Of a stretch of 64,000 nucleotides of DNA, positions 55,272-64,000 are shown in pieces; position 1 is the first letter of the stretch; each line of letters starts with the position of its first letter. The stretch spans positions 2,170,001 through 2,234,000 of the forward strand of contig JAETXT010000003.1 of NCBI GenBank assembly GCA_019188255.1. The letters are read 5' to 3'. The translations under genes were made by a program, and so were the position numbers. A model generated the notes under the pieces. The model was not told where the DNA came from, did not search any database, and saw nothing but the letters and a program-made list of their open reading frames with translations. Source of the DNA: Verticillium longisporum. Its lineage: Eukaryota > Ascomycota > Sordariomycetes > Glomerellales > Plectosphaerellaceae.

Positions 55272-58217
55272 TTAGCTGGCAGAGAGGGAGCTTGTCCTGA
55301 AGGTATGCCGACGAGGGGGGAAAACAGAAAAGAAGAGGTTGTGGGCGGAGGGGTGGGAGGGGGGTTATAAGAAAGAAAAAAGGAGGGGCAGATAGAGGGG
55401 CAGAGGGAGGGGCAGAAGCCTGGTTTGTTTAGTGAAGAGTTTTACAATTTGTGTGGGTCCGGCCATGCAGCTCGTCCAACAACACTTGGGTTTCGCCCTC
55501 CCATCCACACCAGCACCAGCGCTTTTTCGAGCCGACACCAGCCAGATTCAGACTGACACGCGCCGCCGCCCCCTCGAGGTACAAACCGTGCTACTCCGGT
55601 GCCCATGCAACACACAGACCAGAGCCCGTCGAGCCCTCATGCCATGCCCACAGAGGAAATGTGCAATACCTCGGTAGCCCTACCTCACTGTCATCGAGCG
55701 TGCGCCCACCAGACATCATGTCTTCGGGATCTCATCATGCTCTGGGTGCATGGAGCATGGAGCACAAGTCACTATACACTGCTGTGCTGTCGTCGATTGT
55801 GCTTGTGCGCGCTTACATTCACTGTCGACAATTCTCTCCACTACTGCATGGATGGGACGGCATCATCATGCTGGATGGAGACAGCGACGACAGGTCATGC
55901 ATGCCACATAAATTTCGCAGGCGCTGACATCACATAGCCCAAACCCGGACGATCTACGTTAGTTTTTTTGGTGGGGTCCTGGGAGGCAACGCCGATAGCC
56001 CTGTGCGACACACACCTTGGCAACAAGATTTGTTCGCCGGTTTTGTGCTGCCGGGGGTGCTTCCTCCACCCGAGTGGCGTGGTCTATTCTGGCGGCGGCG
56101 GCGGCGACCAGGGTGCGCAAAGTTGTTGGCAGAGCAATGCTTCGGCTTTGTCGAATGGAGCAGGAGGAGCAGGAGGACACGCAGAGGACATCCAGCAAGG
56201 TCGCCAGGAATGAAGCAGTCGAGAGTTTCATCAACACGATTGAGCACCACCCCGAGTCCCTTGTTGTGCGATGGCCAAGGACAAACCCACGTCATCCGGC
56301 CACCACTCGGTACAGCATTCATTCACCCTCTTTGATCATGCTCTGGTCTTCCTTCAGCGCTGAGCGTCGCGAGGATGCCTTAGCGTGAGTCAGACCGTTC
56401 CGGCGCATCGCGACGGCCATGGTTGGGCTGGGAAGCACCACGGCTGGGCCAGGCCGCCCGAGTTGGGCATGGAGGATGGAGATGGAGGGGGGATGCCTGG
56501 TCAGCCCTTGCATTTGCCGCCCTCCACAACAGACAGCTCCATTTTCTGTCTAAGCGCCCGAGATAACGAACAAGTGGTCGCAACGCGCGACGCATCACTG
56601 CCTGGAAGCGAAATGAAGGAAAACGAGCTGGCTCTGTGAGAGCACGGCGCGGGATGGTCTGGACAATGCGACCAAGGATGCATTCGTTGCAGGGTCACGG
56701 CGATGCGTTCCTCAGAGGCCAAACGATGCATCATTTTCAACATGCTTCTCATCTCTACCATGAATAGGAGGAAACTCCGCAGCATTGCAATCACGGGAAG
56801 TGCCTCCATCGGGCGGATCAGCATGAACAATTGTCGCGATGATGGCGATGATGAGGGGCGGAGCAGCCGCGGGGTAACTTCAGCCATCATCGCACCCAAG
56901 AAACGCATGCACCTCGTGTTGTCGCCACCGTAGGAGACTTGTCTGGCCGTTGCATCGCCACAGGGAGGATCCTTATTCGAACACATCCTCCCATTCTGGA
57001 ACGAAGCCTCCGTCTCACGGCCGCCGGCGTGACGAACCGTGGTCCCCTCCCTTATCCCAAAACCAGCGCTGCCTTTTGTTTTTTTTCTCCCCCTCTTTTT
57101 GTTGTCGTCGGGGGAGCCGGGGGGTCCCACCCTGGTCGGGACGGGCGCTGTCCAGATCCCCGGACACATGTCGCAGGTCGCATGCCAAGCACTCACTGTG
57201 AGAATTCACACGGGTTTGCGGTTCAGGTTCTTGCCACTGTGCACGAACGAGGCCCGCCCACGTCAGCCACATGTCGTAGTATGCAATATCCGATAGGGCA
57301 TCATGTTTGTCTTCGTCGTAGTCGCTCAAGGGATCCATTCACAGTCTGGCGCGGGCGGCAGATCTGCCGAGGGAGGCTCTTGCCAAGGGACGTTGCTTTG
57401 AATGATGACCAGGATGGTTCCGAGGCGTTCCTGGGATGAAGCATCGAATTTGGACAGTTGTAGCAAGTGGTCGACAACAATGTCCCACCAAATGAGAGAC
57501 CCAATTTACCAGCAGATCAGCGCCGACCCATGCCTCGCTGTCACGTAGTAAGCCTGCTGTAGAGCCTTTTGGTGGGACATTTTTTTCGGTCGAGTGCTTG
57601 GTCAAGCCATTCACGCCTCAGGTAGGTCGAACCAGGCTATTCGGTCGGTGGCTAGTCTGCAAGCTTCGACGTTTCAACGGTGACTTAACACTCGAATCCC
57701 CATCCAAGACCTCCCACAAGTGTGACCTCCACAAGTGTGACCTCCACAAGTGTGACCTCCACAAGTGTGACCTCCACAAGCGTGGTTGCTACTGCAGCTC
57801 ACCAAACACCCAAAGCTTGCCTTCATCTTCGACGTCAAGACGTCAGTAACACAAGGCAGCTGGCGGACTTGTGGTACCACCCGACGTCTCTTGAGTGGCA
57901 GAAACTCGGTATCAACTCAGAAAACTATTTCGGGTCTTCCCAATCACATAATCCTATCCATTGCTTCGTGGCACTTTGCGGTCAGCCAATGGGTTGCCCA
58001 TACCTCAATTATCGTGACAAGACCTGGGCCGTGTCCAAGCGGCGCCAGCTGGCGGGCCAGAAGCCACGTACCCAGCTCCTCGTCCTCCCTACCTCCTCAT
58101 CACGTGACGACCAACGCGCACCCGCCAAATCATCGGTGGGATCCCCTGAAGCTGATCTGTCCAGACAGACCATCAACGACGACCTTCAACTCGCCCTCGC
58201 CAACCCTGTCGCCCAAC
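55272..58217. other. 3-kb intergenic region with TEF1 and SEC21 promoters
   Basis: The TEF1 promoter lies at the left end: on the minus strand it shows long C/T-rich tracts and a TTATAA element near 55365. The rest holds overlapping short frames with no recognisable product, one 15-bp tandem repeat near 57716, and the SEC21 promoter at the right end. Confidence 0.5.
57716..57782. repeat. 15-bp tandem repeat
   Basis: About 4.5 tandem copies of ACAAGTGTGACCTCC lie in the intergenic region, roughly 450 bases upstream of SEC21. Confidence 0.95.
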
Positions 58218-61200
58218 ATGAGCTACGGCAAGAAGGACGAAGACGCCGAACTTGGGCTGGTCAAGGTCGACAGGACACAGGTTTTCCAGGAAGGTGAGCG
58301 CGCAATTGGCATCCCCTCCTCCCCTCCTCCTGGGGCCCCTAGCTGGGCCAGTCTGGCTGATACCGCCTTTAGCACGACTGTTCAACAGCTCCCCCATCCA
58401 GCCGCGACGATGCCGAATCCTCCTCACCAAGATTGCCCTTCTCCTCTACACGGGGAGAAGTTTCCCACGAACGAAGCCACGACCCTCTTCTTTGGCATTT
58501 CGAAGCTCTTCCAGAACAAAGATGCTAGCTTGCGACAGATGGTCCACCTTGTCATCAAGGAGCTGGCGAACTCGGCCGAGGACATTATCATGGTGACGAG
58601 CACCATAATGAAGGACACCGGAGGCAGCACTGAGGCCATTTTCCGCCCCAACGCCATCCGTGCTCTGTGCCGCATCATCGATGTACGACTCGATGCACCG
58701 CCCCTACGTTGAGCGCCGGTGGGGAGCTCCAGCTAACGTGTGCTTTCCCAGGCTACGACCGTCCAGTCCATCGAGCGTGTCATGAAGACGGCCATTGTCG
58801 ACAAGAACCCCTCCGTAGCCTCCGCCGCCCTCGTTTCCTCCTACCACCTCCTCCCGATCGCCAAGGATGTCGTCCGCCGCTGGCAGAGCGAGACGCAAGA
58901 GGCCGCTGCCACGACCAAGTCGTCCGGCGGCTTCTCCCTCGGCTTCTCCTCCTCCAACAACCAGCTCCCCGTCAACAACTCGACCATGCCGCAATACCAT
59001 GCCATCGGTCTCCTGTACCAGATGCGCATGCACGACCGCATGGCCCTCGTCAAGATGGTCCAGCAGTTTGGTGCCGCCGGCGCTGTCAAGAGCTCGGCCG
59101 CCATTGTCCTCCTGGTCCGTCTTGCTGCCCAGCTGGCCGAAGAGGACGCTTCTCTGCGCAAGATCTTGATGCGGCTGCTCGACGGATGACTGCGCCCCAA
59201 GAGTGAGATGCTCAACTTCGAGGCCGCCAAGGCCATCTGCGACATGAGGGACGTGACCGACGCCGAGGTCTCCCAGGCCGTCCATGTCCTCCAGCTGTTC
59301 CTCACCTCGCCCCGTGCCGTCACCAAGTTCGCCGCCCTCCGCATCCTCCACAACTTCGCCTCGTTCAAGCCCAACGCTGTCAACGTGTGCAACCCCGACA
59401 TTGAGCTGCTCATCTCCAACAGCAACCGCTCGATCGCCACCTTTGCGATCACGACCCTGCTCAAGACTGGAAACGAGGCCAGCGTGGATCGCCTCATGAA
59501 GCACATCTCGAGCTTCATGTCGGAGATTACGGACGAGTTCAAGATCACCATTGTCGAGGCCATTCGTACGCTCTGCCTCAAGTTCCCCAGCAAACAGGCC
59601 GGCATGCTTGCCTTCCTCAGCGGCATTCTCCGCGACGAGGGTGGCTACGAGTTCAAGCGCGCCGTCGTCGAGAGCATGTTCGACCTCATCAAGTTTGTGC
59701 CCGAATCGAAGGAGGATGCGCTGGCCCACCTCTGCGAATTCATCGAGGACTGCGAGTTCACCAAGCTGGCCGTCCGCATCCTGCACCTGCTCGGTCTCGA
59801 AGGTCCCAAGACGTCCCAACCGACAAAGTACATTCGCTACATCTACAACCGTGTCGTTCTCGAGAACGCCATTGTTCGCGCCGCCGCCGTCACGGCCCTC
59901 GCCAAGTTTGGTGTCGGACAGAAGGACCCCGAGGTCAAGCGCAGCGTCGACGTGCTCCTCACGCGGTGTCTGGACGATGTGGACGACGAAGTCAGAGATC
60001 GTGCTGCTCTCAACCTCAGTCTCATGCACGAGGACGACGAGCTCGCGACTCAGTTTGTCAAGAACGGTAAGCCAGCCGTCGCGTTTCTGGTAATGAAGTG
60101 GAATTGCAAACTAACAAGTCACAGACAGCATGTTCTCCCTGCCGTACTTCGAGCACCAGCTCGTCATGTACGTCACTTCCGACGACAGGTCGACCTTTGA
60201 CGACCCCTTCGACATCTCGAAGATTCCCGTCGTCACCAGGGAGCAGGCCGACGCCGAGGACAGGACCAAGAAGCTCACAGCGACGGCACCCTCGCTCAAG
60301 CCTCCCAAGGTCGGCCCCACCAAGAGCGCGGCGTCGGGCGCCGAGGCGGCTGCTTCTGCCTCGGCGGCTGCGCAGCGCTACGCGCAGGAGCTCATGGAGA
60401 TCCCCCAGATGAAGGAGGTTGGCAGCGGGCTCAAGTCATCACCTGTCATTGAGCTCACCGAGGCCGAGACCGAGTACGTCGTCACGGTGGTCAAGCACAT
60501 TTTCAAGGAGCACATTGTCCTCCAGTACGAGGTCAAGAACACGCTGCCGGCGACAGTCCTCGAGAACGTGTCGGTTGTGGCGACCCCGGCCGAGGAGGAG
60601 GAGCTCGAGGAGGTGTTCATCATCCAGGCCGAGAGCCTCGCCACGGACGAGCCCGGCAAGGTGTACGTTGCCTTCCAGAAGGTCAACGGCGAGGGCTCGC
60701 TGCCCGTCAGCAGCTTCTCCAACATTCTCAAGTTCACGAGCAAGGAGATTGACCCGACGACGAACGAGCCGGAGGACACGGGCTACGATGACGAGTACGA
60801 GGTGTCCGAATTTGACCTCGCGGGCAGCGACTACGTCGTGCCTGCCTTTGCCGGCAACTTCAACCACATCTGGGAGCAGGTCGGCGCGGCGGGCGAGGAG
60901 GCAGAGGAGACGCTGCAATTGAGCGGCATGAAGAGCATCGCGGGTACGTTGCTGGCGCCTCGACCGAGTGTGACGATGGATATGCTGACAGACTGCAGAT
61001 GCGACGGAACAGCTGGCCAAGACGCTGTCTCTACAGCCACTGGACGGCACGGACGTGCCCGTCAACCAGACGACGCACACGCTGAAGCTGTTTGGCAAGA
61101 CGATTGCGGGCGGCAAGGTGGTGGCGAACGTGAGGATGGCCTACTCGTCCAAGTCTGGTGTGACGACGAAGATTACGGTACGCAGCGAGGAGGAGGGCGT

Positions 61201-61231
61201 GGCGGCGCTGGTGATTGCCTCTGTCGCATGA
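58218..61231 (+). CDS. SEC21: Coatomer subunit gamma, with two apparent lesions
   Basis: Gamma-COP is part of the COPI coat for Golgi-to-ER and intra-Golgi vesicles. Exons are 58218-58293, 58373-58682, 58752-60066, 60125-60943 and 60999-61231; all introns are GT-AG. About 917 residues would result, the usual size. The N-terminal adaptin-like trunk begins ARLFNSSPIQPRRCR; the C-terminal appendage ends LKLFGKTIAGGKVVANVRMA and SVA. Two faults break the frame. In exon 2, ACGGGGAGAAG at 58449-58459 lacks one base relative to the reading TGEKFPTNEA (four G instead of five). In exon 3 a TGA at 59187-59189 stands between LLDG and LRPKSEM, where relatives have Cys. Both may be sequence errors, since the gene is essential in yeast, but neither can be dismissed from the sequence. 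Confidence 0.88.
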
Positions 61232-62023
61232 GGGGCTTCGGCTCGAGTGTACGGGATCGCGAGCTGCAGGTAGTCGAAGAGGAAGCCAAAGGTGACGGGA
61301 GCCACGTTGCGACGATGCGTACCAGAAGCAGGTCGGCCCTCGGTATTAAAAGGGTGGTCTGGGAAAAGCGTCGTGATGGAGGTGGTTGTGTTAGAATGAA
61401 GAATGAAGCTATCATGAGCGTCTTTTCGCACAAGCAGGGCCAGCGTGGTATCGCGCAGGGGAGCCGTTGTCCGTCTCATTTCGATCTTGTGATGCGTCCA
61501 TTGTGACAGAGCCAGGGTCTCAGCTTCCCACGGTGCTGTCCCATGGTGTCCCATGCTGTCCCATGCTGCCCCATGCTGTGCATCTGCGTGTAGGTTTCAT
61601 TGGGACAAGCATCGACAAGAGGGTTGTGTGGGGTGACGCCAAGCCCGGGTCGGGAAATGACGTCGACTGTCAGTGGCTGCGGCTTCCGCTGGGTGCCCCG
61701 GGCCTTGTCCAAGAAAAATGCACGCGCGACAGGACACGCGAACACACACATGTCAAAAGGGAGCCCACCACCATCACCTCTCTCGTCAACCCAACCTCCC
61801 CCTCGGTCCAGTCCACGTTGCAAACTGCGTCTGCCAACACGTCGTGAGTATGGCCCCGAAGCTCGCATTCGACTCTCTTGTTTCTTTTCTTTGCTAATGT
61901 CTTGTCTCGCTGCAGATTGTCTCGCCAGGTCGCGCACCTCGAACCCCCCCCCCCTAACAGCTGTCGTAAACTCGCAAACCGCATCAATCCAACAAGTCTG
62001 CCAGTGGCAGCCAAGCCGACAAG
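61232..62023. promoter_or_regulatory. SEC21 3' end and phosphotransferase promoter/leader
   Basis: A cluster of 10-bp TGTCCCATGC repeats lies near 61536-61580. A likely 5'-UTR intron of the next gene runs from the GTGAGT donor at 61844 to the TGCAG acceptor at 61915, with a GCTAATG branch site. Confidence 0.55.
61536..61580. repeat. 10-bp tandem repeat
   Basis: About four copies of TGTCCCATGC occur in tandem upstream of the phosphotransferase gene. Confidence 0.9.
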
Positions 62024-63420
62024 ATGGTCTACGTTCGCCGGGAGTTCCTGCCGAACCTCAAGGAGTACAAGTATGCGTCGGTCGACCACTCGTTGACGTC
62101 CAAGTACATCCTCAAGCCCTTTTACACCAACTTTGTCATCAAGCTCTTCCCCATGAGCATGGCACCCAACCTCATCACGCTCTCCGGCTTCAGCTTCATC
62201 ATCGCCAACATCTTGACGCTGCTGTGGTACAACCCCACGCTCGACCAGGACTGCCCCTCGTGGGTGTACTACTCGTGGGCTGCGGGCCTGTTCCTGTACC
62301 AGACGTTTGATGCCGTCGACGGATCGCAGGCGTAAGTTTGTGCCGCTGGCCACCTCCTGCGGTGGCCACCTCCTCTGCATAGGGGAGAGGAAACGGAATG
62401 CGCACTGACACGTTGAAATACCAGGCGCCGCACCAGGCAGAGCGGTCCTCTCGGCGAGCTCTTCGACCACGGCGTCGATGCTCTCAACACGTCGCTCGGC
62501 GCCCTCATCTTTGCTGGCTCCCAGAACCTCGGCCAGGGCTGGAGGACTGTCGCGGTCCTCGCCGCCGGTACGTGACGGCTCGCTCGGCGCATGCCTTGTT
62601 TCATGTGGCTGTCGCTAACAGACCGTTGCCAGCGCTCCTCACCTTCTACGTTCAGACATGGGACGAGTATCACACGAAGCAGCTCACCCTTGGCATCGTC
62701 AACGGACCCGTCGAGGGCGTGCTCATGATGGTCTTCATCTACACCGTCACGGGCTACAAGGGCGGCGCCTCGTTCTGGTCGCAGTCGATGCTGCCGACGT
62801 TTGGCGTGCCCGCGCTGCCTTTTATCCCCAAGTTTGTCTACAACGCGTCCTTCACCGAGTGGTACCTCATCCAGGGCGCCGTCGTGCTCGTCCTCAACAC
62901 GCTCGAGTCGACGCGCAACGTCATCCAGGCGCGGCGCGCGCGCGGCGACCGCTCGCGCGGCGCCCTCCTCGGCCTGGCGCCCTTCTTCGCGGCGTGGGCC
63001 TTCCTCGGCTCGTACCTCTACCTGCACCCGACCATCCTGCACAACCACCTCGTGCCGTTCACCGTCTTCGCCGGCATTGTCAACGCCTACTCGGTCGGCC
63101 AGATGATCACGGCCCACCTCGTCAAGCTGCCGTTCCCCTACTGGAACGTGCTCGTGATCCCCGTCGCCTTTGGCGTCATCGACTCGCTGGGCCCCCAGCT
63201 GCTGGCGCTCGGCCTGCCCTTTGGCTGGCCCTCGGCCCTCGGCGATGGCGTCTACCAGATCTCGTACATGTTCCTCATGCTCGGCATGGCCGTCGGCGTC
63301 TACGGCAGCTTTGTCGTCGACGTCATCGTCACCATTTGCGACTACCTCGACATTTGGTGCCTCACCATCAAGCACCCATACGTTGAGGGCGTTGACGAGA
63401 AGACGGAGAAGCAGAACTAG
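62024..63420 (+). CDS. Choline/ethanolamine phosphotransferase
   Basis: This membrane enzyme transfers phosphocholine or phosphoethanolamine from its CDP form to diacylglycerol, the last step of the Kennedy pathway in the ER/Golgi. Exons 62024-62331, 62425-62567 and 62633-63420 give 412 residues. The CDP-alcohol phosphotransferase signature DG-x2-AR-x8-G-x3-D-x3-D spans the first intron: DGSQA is in exon 1 and RRTRQSGPLGELFDHGVDA in exon 2. Eight to ten hydrophobic segments follow. Just after the start, VRREFLPNLKEYKYASVDHS is typical of Ept1/Cpt1. The sequence does not tell which head group is preferred, so no symbol is given (fungal EPT1 or CPT1). The start is the first ATG after a leader with its own intron. 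Confidence 0.9.
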
Positions 63421-64000
63421 GGGCCGGCGTTGCGATTGCGACAAGGGGGGGGAGGCTAGCGAAGGAATACTGGAGGGGTTGGTTGGTTGGTTGGCGTCTC
63501 TCGTGTCTTCACAGACCACCCTTGCCAAAGAAGAGGCCTCTGCCGCAAAAGAGAGAAAATGGAGGGTTTCTCTTTGCGTCGCAGGTGCGTGCGAGGCACA
63601 CACACACACATGTCGGGAGTCTCGGCGCATGGAGAAAGTTTACGAAGAGGACCAAGCTTCGACCAGGGAGATATATTTTACGCATTGCTAGGGGGGTTTG
63701 GTTTAGTTTTTTTTTCCTGTCTTGTCGTCTGCTCACTACATTATACGTGTTCATTCTAATCAATCTAAACTCGCATCATTTCATCTTGTTCTTCGGCTGC
63801 CCCGCCTCGGCTCGCCAGAATGCTGTGTCTCCCTCGAGCTGGAAGGGGCTTCATCGTGGAGAGGTGGCGCTAGTGGCCCGGTCGTGCTGTCAGAGGTAAA
63901 GGGGGCGCGGGTGCAGGCATGCGACGGCGGCGGCCTGGCGGCCCAGATGGCAACGATCGAGGTCGCGATGGCGTTTGGCCAACTGCAGGTTCCCAGGAAG
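63421..64000. other. Right-edge intergenic region
   Basis: This holds the 3' region of the phosphotransferase gene, a short GGTT repeat near 63477-63492 and a short AC run near 63598-63609. No gene is seen before the window ends. Confidence 0.5.

Noticed and set aside
58704..60029. 441-codon minus-strand ORF
   Set aside because: Antisense shadow of SEC21.

Overview
The window is nuclear DNA from a filamentous ascomycete (Pezizomycotina, most likely Sordariomycetes). Genes are dense and GC-rich, introns are short (about 48-270 nt) with GTRNGT donors and CTRAC branch sites, the housekeeping proteins are of ascomycete type, and one block of transposon DNA carries the mutation pattern of repeat-induced point mutation (RIP). 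I see no bacterial-style operons, CRISPR arrays, tRNAs or rRNAs.

Layout, left half (0-31 kb): methionine-salvage dehydratase MDE1; a GPI-anchored Cys-rich secreted protein; the ER SNARE SEC20 divergent from mitochondrial ribosomal protein mL53; inorganic pyrophosphatase; a secreted lyase-like protein; tRNA dihydrouridine synthase DUS2 (apparent frameshift); a MICOS subunit divergent from mitochondrial intermediate peptidase OCT1; a 5.5-kb stretch with no recognisable gene; a fungal protein of unknown function; a MYND-like zinc-finger protein; and an amidase.

Middle (31-46.3 kb) is an accessory, transposon-damaged island. A ten-exon Mtr-type amino-acid transporter gene starts at 31955 and ends at 40972, but exon 6 is split by a 7112-bp Ty3/gypsy chromodomain retrotransposon (33099-40210, minus strand, 214-bp LTRs, 5-bp target duplication GTCAC). 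The element is saturated with RIP: CA/TG dinucleotides are almost absent, the reverse transcriptase Asp-Asp pair now reads Asn-Asn, and all four zinc-knuckle ligands now read Tyr. Further right are a solo LTR (42066-42272, duplication CCTAT), a second LTR-like piece with TGATCAC palindromes, an APH-family kinase gene, and more degenerate AT-rich transposon DNA.

Right half (46.3-64 kb) is core genome again: SF3B5 (three exons, the first holding only the ATG), NSE3, SLS1 (one intron filled by a minisatellite), TEF1 (EF-1alpha), SEC21 (coatomer gamma) and a choline/ethanolamine phosphotransferase.

The genes do not form one pathway. Themes that recur are mitochondrial biogenesis (mL53, MIC26/27, OCT1, SLS1) and ER-Golgi traffic/lipids (SEC20, SEC21, EPT1/CPT1). 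The observations most worth checking are the TEF1 intron whose only protein-restoring splice sites are AT and AC, next to a 6-nt microexon and an extra intron; the lesions in SEC21 and DUS2, which may be base-calling errors; and the retrotransposon-split transporter, including an unexplained 1.9-kb stretch behind pol. I found no convincing new multi-gene system.
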